A stretch of 64,000 nt of DNA from Tumebacillus flagellatus. Lineage in GTDB: Bacteria; Bacillota; Bacilli; Tumebacillales; Tumebacillaceae. Below are positions 8,958 through 19,699 of the stretch, in pieces. Location of the stretch: NCBI RefSeq assembly GCF_000714935.1, contig NZ_JMIR01000031.1, positions 62,001 to 126,000 on the forward strand, in the 5' to 3' direction. The notes beneath the pieces are model-generated. The model was not told where the DNA came from. It made no database searches and saw only the letters and a list, made by a program, of their open reading frames with translations. Within the stretch, counting starts at the first letter, position 1. Every line of letters begins with the position of its first letter. A program made the translations under genes and the position numbers.

Positions 8958-8975
8958 TCTTACTGGCTGGTAAGA
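8958..8975. repeat. palindrome in murA leader
   Basis: TCTTAC-TGGCTG-GTAAGA, 20 nt upstream of the murA start. It is either a small RNA hairpin in the leader or an operator; no T-run follows, so it is not a terminator. Confidence 0.4.
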
Positions 8976-9061
8976 CACATTTTACCACAGTGGACATGAG
9001 AAAAACATGTTACGAACTACAGAGTTTCGTCACAGAATCGGGACAAATGGGGGTGGACCGA

Positions 9062-9093
9062 AAAAGTCCTGCTCCTCAGGGGAAGAGCAGGAC
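9062..9093 (-). terminator. intrinsic terminator overlapping the stop codon
   Basis: Minus-strand stem GTCCTGCTC / GAGCAGGAC with TTTTT. The TGA stop of the YeiH-like gene (9076-9078) lies in the loop, so the last codons form part of the hairpin. Confidence 0.75.
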
Positions 9094-10167
9094 TTTAACC
9101 GCGCCGTAACCGACGACGACCAGCAAGCACGAGAGCAACAGAGCGGCTTGAAACGCCCGTCCGCCGCCGCGCAGAGCGCGAATGTTCACTTGCAAGCCGA
9201 GGCCCGCCATGCCCATCGTGAGCAGAAAAAGCGACGTCTGAATGAGCGGCTGCGTCCACGACGCGGGCAACACCTGCCACGTGTGCAACGCGCCGACGAT
9301 CAGGAAGCCGAGCACAAAGTACGGAATCGGAGCTTTGCCGGAACGTTTCTTCGCCGGGACAGCGGACTTCGCCGTTTCGTTGCGGTCGCCCGCGCTCGCC
9401 GTTGTGCTTGGAGCAACCGCCGCGTTGTGTTCGCGCGATTCCCGGCGGTTCGACCACCAGCCGACGAACATTGCAACCGGCGCCAGAAGCACGACGCGGG
9501 AGAGTTTCACGAGCAAGCCGTTGTCGAGGCTCTCCGCTCCGTGCGGGGTCGCAGCCGCGATCACATGCGCGATTTCATGCAGCGTCACACCGGAGAACGC
9601 TCCAAACGCTTCATTTGACAGTCCCAGCCACGGAAACAACAGCGTGTACAGCACGGTAAAAACCGTCCCGAGCACCGCCACGATCGCCACGCCGAGCACC
9701 GTCTGCTCTGAGCGGGCCTTGACTTGCACCGCGATGGCAACAGCCGCCGCCGCTCCGCAAATCGCCGTCCCCGCCGCGATGATGACCGCCAGTTTCTCGT
9801 CGATCCCAAAGCGCCGCGCAATCCAATAGCCGACGAGCATCGTGAGCGCCACCAACACGATCTCCGTCCCGAGCACGCGAATTCCAGCATGCCCGAGCGC
9901 GACGAGATCCAAACGCACACCGAGCAAGATGATCCCGGCGCGCAACAAGTATTTCGAAGCAAATGTATAACCGTCCGCAACGTTTGCGGTCGATGATTTC
10001 TGAGGAATTGCCGGTCCCCATGTTGAAAACGCCATGCCGAGCAAGATGGCGAGCACCATCGGCCCGATCATTCCGAGTTGCGGCAACAACGACAGTCCTT
10101 TGCCGATCAAAGCCAACATCGCGGTCAACGCGACGCCGCTCCACATGCGGATCGATCTGATTTTCAT
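9076..10167 (-). CDS. YeiH/UPF0324 family membrane protein (putative sulfate exporter)
   Basis: A 363-residue protein with about 10 membrane segments. Family features include LLRAGIILLGVRL, AGTAICGAAAAVAIA and SGVTLHEIAHVIAA. UPF0324/YeiH proteins are annotated as putative sulfate or sulfur-compound exporters, but direct evidence is thin. A charged Ser/Glu/Arg-rich insert (about residues 245-285) sits between the last helices. The start has only a GGGGG run upstream as ribosome binding site. It is a single gene; sulfur genes elsewhere in the window (rhodanese-MBL at 58.3 kb) are not adjacent. Confidence 0.8.
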   Translation of the reverse strand: MKIRSIRMWSGVALTAMLALIGKGLSLLPQLGMIGPMVLAILLGMAFSTWGPAIPQKSSTANVADGYTFASKYLLRAGIILLGVRLDLVALGHAGIRVLGTEIVLVALTMLVGYWIARRFGIDEKLAVIIAAGTAICGAAAAVAIAVQVKARSEQTVLGVAIVAVLGTVFTVLYTLLFPWLGLSNEAFGAFSGVTLHEIAHVIAAATPHGAESLDNGLLVKLSRVVLLAPVAMFVGWWSNRRESREHNAAVAPSTTASAGDRNETAKSAVPAKKRSGKAPIPYFVLGFLIVGALHTWQVLPASWTQPLIQTSLFLLTMGMAGLGLQVNIRALRGGGRAFQAALLLSCLLVVVGYGAVKVLLFP

Positions 10168-10259
10168 TGGGATTCGCCCCCGTTTCTGATGTCTTCATCA
10201 TACTCCGGGAGACAGGCGGAAGAGAAATGACGCTTTATGATTCTGTCTATAAGTCGACC

Positions 10260-10799
10260 TTATGATTGCTGCAAGAGCTTCTGGAACATCGCTTCCGCTT
10301 GATCATGCGACAGTTGTCCGTCATGCCGCTCGACCACTTTGCCCGTTTGGTCGATCGTGATCGTCACGGGCAGGCCGAGGATGCCGTACTGCTTCTTCGC
10401 CGCTCCGTCCACATCGAGGACGCTCGGGAACGTCAGGCCGTTTTCCAGCATGAACTGCACGGCATGATCGCGGTCGTCGTCCGACGTGAGGTTGATGCCG
10501 AGCAACTGCACGTGGTCGGCGTACTTTTTGGACATCGCTTGCAAGTCGGGCATCTCCGTTTTGCACGGGCCGCACCACGACGCCCAGAAGTTCAGCACGA
10601 CGCTCTTGCCCTTCATTTTGGAGAGCGTAAACGATTCGCCGCTCGAAGTGGCAAGCGTGAAGTCGGGCGCGGGCGAGCCCGCTTTGACGACAGTGTTCTG
10701 CTTGGGCGCGCTCGAATCCGAACCATCGGTCGAGCACCCCGCCGCCAGAAGAACCAAACACATACAGCAGAGAATCGAAAGAAACGCTCGAAAGCGCAT
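10260..10799 (-). CDS. TlpA/ResA-like thioredoxin-fold lipoprotein
   Basis: A 179-residue lipoprotein. It starts with a lipoprotein signal (residues 1-21, lipobox LLAAGC), then a redoxin domain with the active site WASWCGPCK and the cis-Pro loop GLPVT. Such proteins reduce or transfer disulfides on the outside of the membrane, for example during cytochrome c maturation. No cytochrome genes are adjacent. ATG at 10799 follows GGAGG at 8 nt. It is the last gene of the minus-strand pcrA-ribBA-ligA stretch, but is probably separately transcribed. Confidence 0.87.
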   Translation of the reverse strand: MRFRAFLSILCCMCLVLLAAGCSTDGSDSSAPKQNTVVKAGSPAPDFTLATSSGESFTLSKMKGKSVVLNFWASWCGPCKTEMPDLQAMSKKYADHVQLLGINLTSDDDRDHAVQFMLENGLTFPSVLDVDGAAKKQYGILGLPVTITIDQTGKVVERHDGQLSHDQAEAMFQKLLQQS

Positions 10800-10823
10800 G
10801 CCGAGAACCTCCAACACCTGGGT

Positions 10824-10876
10824 CTTACCGTACCAAACAGCCCGGCACGGAACCAGGCTGTTGGAGTACGGGACCG
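10824..10876. repeat. nested inverted repeat between ligA and the TlpA-like gene
   Basis: Two nested arms, CCGTACC...AACAGCC and GGCTGTT...GTACGG, enclose a 13-nt loop. There is no T-run downstream of ligA, so it is an atypical terminator at best. Confidence 0.5.
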
Positions 10877-10878
10877 GT

Positions 10879-12915
<2,037 letters not shown>

Positions 12916-12928
12916 TCATATGTACGCG

Positions 12929-12957
12929 AAAAAAGGACATGCTGCGGCATGCCTTTT
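12929..12957 (-). terminator. intrinsic terminator after ribBA
   Basis: Minus-strand stem AAAAGGCATGC / GCATGTCCTTTTTT. It lies in the 75-nt gap between ribBA and ligA, so ligA may need its own promoter or depend on read-through. Confidence 0.65.
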
Positions 12958-12978
12958 CCCGGGTAATAGTTTGACAAT

Positions 12979-14181
12979 TTAGATGTTCAGCATATGCCCC
13001 AACTTGGCTTTCTTGGTCTTGAGATAGCCTTCGTTGTTCGGGTTGTGCTCCATCTGGATCGGCACGCGCTCGACCACTTCGAGACCGTGGCCTTCAATGC
13101 CCGCGATTTTGCGCGGGTTGTTGGTCAACAGACGAATCTTGCGGACGCCGAGGTCTTGGAGAATTTGCGCCCCGATGCCGTACTCGCGCAAGTCTGCCGC
13201 AAATCCAAGCTGTTCGTTGGCTTCGACGGTGTCATAGCCTTTGTCTTGCAGTTGGTAGGCTTTCAGTTTGTTGATCAAACCGATGCCGCGGCCTTCTTGG
13301 CGCATGTAAAGCAAGATGCCTTGGCCCGCTTCGTTGATTTGACGCAGAGCCGCTTCCTTCTGCGGTCCGCAATCGCAGCGGCAGGAACCGAACACATCGC
13401 CCGTCAAGCACTCCGAGTGCACGCGAACGAGCACCGGTTGCTCCGGGTTGATTTCGCCCTTGACCATCGCGACGTGTTCTTTGTCGTCGATTTTGTTGGT
13501 GTACGCGACCATGCGGAACTCGCCGAACTCGGTCGGCATGCGCACGTCGACGGCACGGTGGATCAAGGTTTCGTGGTTTTTGCGGTAGGCGATCAAGTCG
13601 GCGATCGTGATCATCTTCAGATCGTGTTTCGCCGCGATCCCTTCCAAGTCCGGAACGCGCGCCATCGTGCCGTCCGCGTTCAGCACTTCGCAGATCACGC
13701 CAGCCGGATAGGAACCGGACAGAATCGCGAGGTCGACCGCCGCTTCCGTGTGCCCGGCGCGGCGCAGCACGCCGCCTTCCTTGGCGATCAACGGGAAGAG
13801 GTGTCCCGGTTTGCGAAACGAAGTGCCCGTCGCGGTTTCGTCGATCAGGCGTTGCACCGTCACCGAGCGTTCGTACGCGGAAATCCCGGTGGTGGTGCCT
13901 TCCTTGGCATCGACAGACACGGTGAACGCCGTGCCGTGCGAATCGGTGTTCACGTCGACCATCGCGGTCAACTCCAGTTGTTGCGCGCGTTTCTCCGTGA
14001 TCGGCACGCAGACCAACCCGCGTCCTTCCGTGATCATGAAGTTGATCACGTCAGGCGTCGCGTGTTCGGCGAGCGCGATGAAGTCGCCCTCGTTCTCGCG
14101 GTCTTCGTCATCGACCACGATGACCACTTTGCCTTGGCGCAGGTCTTCCAACGCTTCTTCGATGGTGTTGAAATTCGCCAT
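12979..14181 (-). CDS. ribBA: bifunctional RibBA (DHBP synthase / GTP cyclohydrolase II)
   Basis: A 400-residue fusion. The N-terminal half is 3,4-dihydroxy-2-butanone-4-phosphate synthase with the acidic loop [11 protein letters not shown]. The C-terminal half is GTP cyclohydrolase II with zinc-binding Cys in [15 protein letters not shown] and the RQEGRGIGL motif. The two activities start both branches of riboflavin synthesis. It begins 19 nt after pcrA, with GGAGG upstream of the ATG. ribBA normally lies in a rib operon under an FMN riboswitch; here no ribE, ribH or ribD and no FMN element are visible nearby. Confidence 0.94.
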   Translation of the reverse strand: MANFNTIEEALEDLRQGKVVIVVDDEDRENEGDFIALAEHATPDVINFMITEGRGLVCVPITEKRAQQLELTAMVDVNTDSHGTAFTVSVDAKEGTTTGISAYERSVTVQRLIDETATGTSFRKPGHLFPLIAKEGGVLRRAGHTEAAVDLAILSGSYPAGVICEVLNADGTMARVPDLEGIAAKHDLKMITIADLIAYRKNHETLIHRAVDVRMPTEFGEFRMVAYTNKIDDKEHVAMVKGEINPEQPVLVRVHSECLTGDVFGSCRCDCGPQKEAALRQINEAGQGILLYMRQEGRGIGLINKLKAYQLQDKGYDTVEANEQLGFAADLREYGIGAQILQDLGVRKIRLLTNNPRKIAGIEGHGLEVVERVPIQMEHNPNNEGYLKTKKAKLGHMLNI

Positions 14182-14200
14182 CTCTGTCCGCCTCCTCTTG

Positions 14201-16441
14201 TTAGGCTTTCGTAATCGGCGCAAACATTGCAAGCAATTTCTTGACGCCTTGGCCTGGGAAGTTGATGTGCAGTTCTAAATCGTTGCCGCTCTTCTCCGTC
14301 TCGACGATCGTGCCGATGCCCCACTTGCGATGCTCGACTTTCTCGCCGATCTCCCACGTCAAACTCATGTCGGCTCCGAAGTTCGCCGGAATCCGCGTGC
14401 CGAGGTTCGTCGTCGGCTTCTCGCGGTTCGGGACGACCGGCTGGCGGCGAATCCCCACTTCCTCCAGCAAGTGCGGGGGAATTTCCTTCAAGAAGCGCGA
14501 CGGCGGGTTCATCTTCATCTGGCCGTATTGCATCCGCGACGTCGCGCAGGAGAGAAACAGTTTCTCTTCCGCTCGCGTGATCCCGACGTACATCAAGCGG
14601 CGTTCCTCTTCGACTTCGGTCGGGTCTTCGATCATCGCCCGCGCGCTCGGGAACACGCCCTCTTCCAAGCCGACGAGGAAGACGACCGGAAACTCCAGAC
14701 CTTTCGCCGCGTGCAGGGTCATCAGCGTGATCGACTCCCGCTGCCCGGCTTCCGCTCCGTCCTCCAAGTTGTTTTGCGACTGCTCGCTGTCGGCGAGCAG
14801 CGCCACTTCGCCCAAGAACTCGACCAGACGGTCTTCTTCCGTGAGCTCATGCTTTTGGTCAAACTCTGCCGTCACGGAGAGGAATTCGTCCAAGTTCTCC
14901 AAGCGGGCGTCGGCTTCCAGAGTTTTCTCCATCTCCAGCTCTTGGCGGTAGAGGGTCTTGTCCAGCACGTCGTTGGTGATCTCCGTCAGTTCGCGGTACT
15001 TGACTTGCTCCGCGAACATCGCGATCAGCGCGACGAACTCGCGAATCGCCGCGGCGCCCTTGCCTTTGATTCCGATCTGGTCGATTTCCTTGCACGCGTC
15101 AAACGCCGAGATACCCTGAAGACGCGCATACGCCAAGATCTTGTCCACCGACGTGTTCCCGACGCCGCGCTTCGGCACGTTGATCACGCGCTCCCACGAG
15201 ATGTCGTCGCTCTGGTTGGCGATCAAGCGCAGATAGGCGAGGATGTCCTTGATCTCCTTGCGCTCGTAGAACTTCAGACCGCCGAAGATCTGATACGGCA
15301 CATGCTCGTCCGATTTGATGATCGCTTCCTCGATTACGCGGGACTGCGCGTTCGTGCGGTAGAGCACGGCGATGTCCGAATACTTGCCGCCCTGCTTGAC
15401 GTGCTGGATCGCTTGTCCGATCACGAACTGCGCTTCCGTGTGCTCGTCGTACGCTTTGTACAGGCGAATCGGCTCGCCCTCGTCCTTCGTCGACCAGAGG
15501 TTTTTCTCCTTGCGCTCGACGTTGTTGCGGATGACTTCGTTCGCCGCCTGCAAGACGCGTCCGACGGAGCGGTAGTTTTGCTCCAACTTGATGACGGTGG
15601 CGTCCGGGTAGTCTTTTTCAAAATTCAAGATGTTCGAGATGTCCGCCCCGCGCCAGGCGTAAATCGACTGGTCGGAGTCGCCGACGACGCAGATGTTGCG
15701 CAGTTTCTTCGCCAAGAGCTGCACCAGTTTGTACTGCGCCCGGTTGGTGTCTTGGTACTCGTCGACATGCAAATAGTGCAGACGGTTCTGATAGTGTGCC
15801 AACACGTCCTCGTGGTGCTCAAACAGGTAGACGGTCTTCATGATCAAATCGTCAAAGTCAAACGAGTTGTTCGCTTTCAACTTGCGCTGGTACGCCGCAT
15901 AAACGTCCACCGCCGTCTTGCCAAAAACGTCACCGTCGCGCACCGTTTTCGAGAACGCCTCGGGGGTCATCAGTTCGTTTTTGGCATTGGAGATCGTCGC
16001 GAGCAAACCGCGCGGATCGAACTTCTTGGGGTCGAGGTTGAGTTCCTTGAGCACTTGCTTGACCGCCGTGAGCTGGTCGGAAGCGTCGAGGATCGTAAAC
16101 GAATTCGTATAGCCCAGCTTCACCGCATCGCGGCGCAACACGCGCACGCACATGGAGTGAAACGTGGAAATCCAGACGTCGTGCGCCGTCGGGCCGATCA
16201 GCCCTTCGACGCGCTCGCGCATCTCCGCCGCCGCTTTGTTCGTAAACGTGATGGCGAGGATGTGCCACGGGGCGATGCGGCGCTCGGAAATCATATAGGC
16301 GATGCGCCGGGTCAACACGCTGGTTTTGCCGGTGCCGGCACCCGCGATGATCAAGAGCGGCCCGCTCGCATGCTTGACCGCTTCTTGCTGTTGCGGATTC
16401 AATCCGTTCAGAATCGAGTCCGCGTTCTGTATGGAAAACAT
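14201..16441 (-). CDS. pcrA: ATP-dependent DNA helicase PcrA
   Basis: A 746-residue UvrD/Rep-family SF1 helicase. It shows Walker [25 protein letters not shown] (motif Ia), [10 protein letters not shown] (motif II), [13 protein letters not shown] (motif III), and [16 protein letters not shown] and VGITRAEE (motifs V and VI). The C-terminus ends in the Tudor-like [12 protein letters not shown] segment that contacts RNA polymerase in Bacilli. It works in repair, removal of R-loops and rolling-circle replication. ATG at 16441 follows GAGGTG. First gene of the pcrA-ribBA stretch. Confidence 0.95.
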   Translation of the reverse strand: MFSIQNADSILNGLNPQQQEAVKHASGPLLIIAGAGTGKTSVLTRRIAYMISERRIAPWHILAITFTNKAAAEMRERVEGLIGPTAHDVWISTFHSMCVRVLRRDAVKLGYTNSFTILDASDQLTAVKQVLKELNLDPKKFDPRGLLATISNAKNELMTPEAFSKTVRDGDVFGKTAVDVYAAYQRKLKANNSFDFDDLIMKTVYLFEHHEDVLAHYQNRLHYLHVDEYQDTNRAQYKLVQLLAKKLRNICVVGDSDQSIYAWRGADISNILNFEKDYPDATVIKLEQNYRSVGRVLQAANEVIRNNVERKEKNLWSTKDEGEPIRLYKAYDEHTEAQFVIGQAIQHVKQGGKYSDIAVLYRTNAQSRVIEEAIIKSDEHVPYQIFGGLKFYERKEIKDILAYLRLIANQSDDISWERVINVPKRGVGNTSVDKILAYARLQGISAFDACKEIDQIGIKGKGAAAIREFVALIAMFAEQVKYRELTEITNDVLDKTLYRQELEMEKTLEADARLENLDEFLSVTAEFDQKHELTEEDRLVEFLGEVALLADSEQSQNNLEDGAEAGQRESITLMTLHAAKGLEFPVVFLVGLEEGVFPSARAMIEDPTEVEEERRLMYVGITRAEEKLFLSCATSRMQYGQMKMNPPSRFLKEIPPHLLEEVGIRRQPVVPNREKPTTNLGTRIPANFGADMSLTWEIGEKVEHRKWGIGTIVETEKSGNDLELHINFPGQGVKKLLAMFAPITKA

Positions 16442-16529
16442 GTTTTCAACACCTCATGTCCATTCTCGGTTCGCTCCCCTTAGTATATAGCAAACATCCG
16501 TTCTCTGACAAAGAATCTGCATCACAAAA

Positions 16530-16568
16530 AACGAAAAAGAACCCGAACGTGAAACTTTCGAGTTCTTC
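16530..16568 (-). terminator. intrinsic terminator after HD-domain gene
   Basis: Minus-strand stem AAGAACTCGAA / TTCGGGTTCTT followed by TTTTTCGTTTTTT, between the HD-domain gene and pcrA. Confidence 0.7.
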
Positions 16569-16582
16569 ATTCGTAAACCGTA

Positions 16583-17647
16583 CTATTTCCCTCTGGAGTC
16601 TGCCAAACGGACCAAGACGAGATCGGCGGCATAGCGCCCGACAACCTCGTAAAATTTGCGCATGTAGCTCAAGTCGCAGGTGTCTTTCTCAAAGGGAAGC
16701 GTCATATGAAATTGGATCAGCGCCATCACTTCACGCGCGAAATCATGCGAATACCCGAAGCGGGTGAGGATGCGAAACGCCATCTGCGCGCCGATGTTTT
16801 CATGTTGATAGAAGTGTCCCGCCAGATCGGTGTTCACATACTCCTTGGGAATTTTGCGGCCGGAGACGACGTAGAACTCCCCGGAATCGCGCCCTTCGCG
16901 GATATCGGCTCCGTTTTCGATGATCACGAAGTCCTTTTTCCGCCAACGCTCATAGTCTTGAGTAAGAAAGCCGGTGAACTGCTTGATGCCGGGATACGCT
17001 TTGCCGATGTCGTGCAACAGCATCGTCCAGACGAATTTCAGCGACGACCCGGCGACGACTTCGGTGGCTTTGAGGATGTGTTCATACACGGTGAACCGAT
17101 GGTGCGGATTGTGCTGGTCGATCGCAATGGCGGCGGCGAGTTCCGGCAGCCATCGCTGCAAGCGGCCGTCCGCTTCTAACGTACGGATCATCCGCACGGG
17201 GTCGGCGATTAGTTTTTTCTCCTGCTCGTGAAAAAAATCCCGTGCCTCCGTCAGCACCGGTTCGTCGGTTTGCACGTCGAGGCGGTCGAGATCCTCAGCA
17301 TAGGTGGGAACCTGGAGGTGACGTTGGTATTTGAGCAACGCGCGGCGGTCTGCGGAGGAATCAGCTTCTGCTTGTTCCAACGTGACGTTGTGATAGATGA
17401 CTTCCGTTTTGCACCCGAATCGGCGGGCGGCGTCGAGGAAGAGTTTGCGCTGTTTGGGCAAGCGGTTCGGACCGTCGATGACGACGGAGCGTCCCGCTTT
17501 CAGAGCGTCCGTGACGTCGCGGGGCACTTTTTCCACTTTGTCCTCTTCATAGCGGACGAGGAGAGCGTCCGATTCGGCGGCATAAGTGTGAGCGGATCGG
17601 GACTTGGAGATTGTTGGGAATCCGACGTAAATCGTCAACACGGGCAT
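16583..17647 (-). CDS. HD-domain protein with N-terminal degenerate kinase-like P-loop
   Basis: A 354-residue protein. The N-terminus (residues 1-120) resembles a small P-loop kinase such as polynucleotide kinase: a beta strand followed by GFPTISKSRSA, a Walker-A-like loop lacking the usual GxGKS/T, then VVIDGPNRL and RRALLKYQRH-type segments. The C-terminal part (about residues 180-354) is an HD domain with H in HHRFTVYEHILKA and HD in LLHDIGK, like the HD region of bacterial CCA-adding enzymes. The fusion suggests nucleic acid end processing or nucleotide metabolism; the true substrate is unknown. It is monocistronic and divergent from rseP. Confidence 0.7.
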   Translation of the reverse strand: MPVLTIYVGFPTISKSRSAHTYAAESDALLVRYEEDKVEKVPRDVTDALKAGRSVVIDGPNRLPKQRKLFLDAARRFGCKTEVIYHNVTLEQAEADSSADRRALLKYQRHLQVPTYAEDLDRLDVQTDEPVLTEARDFFHEQEKKLIADPVRMIRTLEADGRLQRWLPELAAAIAIDQHNPHHRFTVYEHILKATEVVAGSSLKFVWTMLLHDIGKAYPGIKQFTGFLTQDYERWRKKDFVIIENGADIREGRDSGEFYVVSGRKIPKEYVNTDLAGHFYQHENIGAQMAFRILTRFGYSHDFAREVMALIQFHMTLPFEKDTCDLSYMRKFYEVVGRYAADLVLVRLADSRGK

Positions 17648-17676
17648 AGGGGACGTCCCTCCTTCGTTCTTCAGGT

Positions 17677-17705
17677 TTAGGATGCTCCATTTTTTATGCT
17701 ATAAT
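17677..17705 (+). promoter_or_regulatory. extended -10 promoter of rseP-like gene
   Basis: TGCTATAAT (TATAAT at 17700-17705) is a perfect extended -10; the -35 at 17677 (TTAGGA) is weak. Confidence 0.6.
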
Positions 17706-17785
17706 AGAGAATATCGGGTTTTTACGTGTCATAAGTATGATCGGATGCTTCTGCCTACATATTAGATACGGGAGTGATGCATTGA

Positions 17786-18823
17786 ATGAATATCGTGATG
17801 GCCCTACTTGCACTTGGGTTCCTCATCTTCATCCACGAGCTGGGACACTTCTGGGCTGCACGTGCAGTCGGCGTTCGCGTCGAGGAGTTCGCCATCGGGT
17901 TCGGCCCGGCGATCATCAAGCACAAGCGCAAGGGAATCGCCTACCGCTTGAACTGGATTCCGCTTGGCGGCTACGTGAAGATGCTTGGAGAAGACAATCC
18001 CGAAGCGGCAGATGCACCTGACAGTTTCAATAACCGCCCGATCGCGGCGCGCATTCTCGTCATCGTGGCGGGCGTGATCATGAACTTGATCGGCGCGTTC
18101 TTGATCCTTCTGTTGATGTACAACCTCTACGGACATCCGACGGCGCAAGTTTCCAACGTGATCGAACAAGTCACCGCCTCGTCCCCGGCTTCTGAAGCGG
18201 GCATCAAAGCGGGCGACGTGATTTTGAACGTGGACGGTCAGAAATTCAGCACGTTTGAGAACTTCTCCGACACGGTCAAAGCTCACGAAGGCCAGCCGAT
18301 GAAGTTGGACATCCAGCGCGGCGATCAGACGCTTCCGATCACCGTCACTCCGCGCAAAGTCAACGACAACGTCATGATCGGCGTGCAACCGCGCCAATCG
18401 ACGCAGTGGGTCAAGCAGGGCGGATTCGGTCAATCGGTTTCCGATGCGTTCACCGACACCGGTGAGATCACGGGCAAGGTATTCACCGGATTCAAAATGC
18501 TCGTCACCGGCGGCGTCTCGCTCAAGGAGATCGGCGGTCCGGTTGAGATCGTGCGCATCACCGGCGAAGCATCGCAAAGCGGCGTGCCGGACTTCCTCTA
18601 TATTGTAGCGTTCCTCAGCTGCAACCTCGCTGTGCTGAACATCATGCCGTTCCCGGCGCTGGACGGCGGGCGACTGGTGTTCTTGATCATCGAGTGGCTC
18701 CGTCGCGGCAAACGCATTCCTCTGGAGCGCGAGGCAAGCATCAACTTCATCGGGATTTTGTTCCTGTTGACGTTGATGGTCGTGGTCACGTTCAAGGACG
18801 TATTCAAGATTTTCAACCAATAA
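17786..18823 (+). CDS. rseP: RseP-type site-2 zinc metalloprotease (M50)
   Basis: A 345-residue membrane protease that cleaves membrane-embedded substrates such as anti-sigma factors. HELGH (about residues 18-22) supplies the zinc ligands, with a single PDZ domain (about 110-190) and the third ligand in LNIMPFPALDGGRL (about 290). Canonical RasP/RseP of Bacilli is about 420 residues, so this copy is short. It also lacks the usual cdsA-dxr-rseP-proS neighbours, which suggests a stand-alone paralogue. The start is ATG with GGGAGTG upstream. A strong terminator follows, then tRNA-Pro. Confidence 0.85.
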   Translation: MNIVMALLALGFLIFIHELGHFWAARAVGVRVEEFAIGFGPAIIKHKRKGIAYRLNWIPLGGYVKMLGEDNPEAADAPDSFNNRPIAARILVIVAGVIMNLIGAFLILLLMYNLYGHPTAQVSNVIEQVTASSPASEAGIKAGDVILNVDGQKFSTFENFSDTVKAHEGQPMKLDIQRGDQTLPITVTPRKVNDNVMIGVQPRQSTQWVKQGGFGQSVSDAFTDTGEITGKVFTGFKMLVTGGVSLKEIGGPVEIVRITGEASQSGVPDFLYIVAFLSCNLAVLNIMPFPALDGGRLVFLIIEWLRRGKRIPLEREASINFIGILFLLTLMVVVTFKDVFKIFNQ

Positions 18824-18833
18824 AAGCGTATCA

Positions 18834-18862
18834 CAAAATCCCTTCCGCGCGAGGGGATTTTT
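18834..18862 (+). terminator. intrinsic terminator after rseP
   Basis: AAATCCC TTCCGCGCGA GGGGATTT followed by TTTT. Confidence 0.8.
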
Positions 18863-18889
18863 TTCTTGCAAATTTTTTGCGAGAACTGC

Positions 18890-18919
18890 TTGACCCTGGG
18901 ATATTCAACGTGTTATATT
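18890..18919 (+). promoter_or_regulatory. tRNA-Pro promoter
   Basis: TTGACC (18890-18895) and TATATT (18914-18919), spacer 18, lie 38 nt before the mature tRNA. Confidence 0.65.
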
Positions 18920-18956
18920 ATCTCTTGTCGGCGACGCCGATCAGGTTCTAACATGT

Positions 18957-19033
18957 CGGAATGTAGCGCAGCTTGGTAGCGCGCACGCTTCGGGAGCGTG
19001 AGGTCCAGGGTTCGAATCCCTGCATTCCGACCA
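18957..19033 (+). tRNA. tRNA-Pro (anticodon CGG)
   Basis: A 77-nt gene with encoded CCA. The acceptor arms CGGAATG / CATTCCG pair fully. The anticodon arm CACGC-TTCGGGA-GCGTG gives anticodon CGG, and the T arm has GGTTCGAATCC. A lone tRNA gene with its own promoter and terminator. Confidence 0.97.
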
Positions 19034-19040
19034 CATAAGT

Positions 19041-19070
19041 AAACCACTGATCCTTGATCAGTGGTTTTTT
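19041..19070 (+). terminator. intrinsic terminator after tRNA-Pro
   Basis: AAACCACTGATC CTT GATCAGTGGTTTTTT, a 12-bp perfect stem with T-run. Confidence 0.9.
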
Positions 19071-19165
19071 GTTGTGTTCGGAGATTCCAAAGTAAACACT
19101 GCTAATGATCAGACCTTATCGCGCCTGCATTTGCTCGGGGGTTGGAAGTCAATTTGCCGGCATAG

Positions 19166-19206
19166 AAAAAACTCCCTGACGAACACGCTGTTCGTCAGGG
19201 AGTCTT
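19166..19206 (-). terminator. intrinsic terminator ending the MMPL operon
   Basis: Minus-strand stem ACTCCCTGACGAACA / TGTTCGTCAGGGAGT followed by TTTTT. Nothing else is seen between 19071 and 19165. Confidence 0.85.
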
Positions 19207-19218
19207 GTTCTTGCCATC

Positions 19219-19689
19219 TTACAAAACGCGGAACGAGACCACCAAGAGCACCGAGACGCCCAAGATCAGGAACACGCTGAGGGCGGCGCTGTAACGGGCG
19301 AGCAGTTTGGGGAACGCGCCGGGCGCTTGGTTTTTGTCTTCGCGAAGTTTCTTGGAAGCGCGGTTGCTGAACCAAGTCATCAGCACGATGAACAGGAGGA
19401 TCGTCATGCCGCCCGTTTGTTCCATGAAGGACACGTAGAACGGTTTGTTTCCCGTCGTGAGTCCCAGTGTTTGGACCAAGCCGACTCCAGACGCCAGCAC
19501 GACCAGCGCCGCGCCGTTCAACACCCATTTCACCAAGGAGGCGGTGAGCAGGAACAGCGGTTTGCTGTTCCACTCCCCCAAGTTTTTGCGCATCGCAAGC
19601 AACAGAATCGCCAACAACAACATCGACCCCAGCCACACCGTAAAGCCTGCCAAGTGCAAAAAGTACAGAATTCCCATCATGATCTTCAT
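19219..19689 (-). CDS. four-helix membrane protein, CopD-like, in MMPL operon
   Basis: A 156-residue protein with four hydrophobic helices. The N-terminus HLAGFTVWLGSMLLLA has the His and Trp-Leu-Gly pattern of CopD-type or heme/copper membrane domains, but the match is weak. It starts 10 nt after the MMPL gene and shares its transcript, so it may assist the exporter. The start is uncertain: ATG at 19689 lies only 2 nt from AGGAG, and an ATG three codons later (19680) is better spaced. Confidence 0.65.
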   Translation of the reverse strand: MKIMMGILYFLHLAGFTVWLGSMLLLAILLLAMRKNLGEWNSKPLFLLTASLVKWVLNGAALVVLASGVGLVQTLGLTTGNKPFYVSFMEQTGGMTILLFIVLMTWFSNRASKKLREDKNQAPGAFPKLLARYSAALSVFLILGVSVLLVVSFRVL

Positions 19690-19699
19690 CTCTCCTCTC

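Noticed and set aside
19074-19280. Possible 68-codon gene after the tRNA
   Set aside because: Overlaps the terminator at 19166-19206 and the end of the CopD-like gene; no ribosome binding site.
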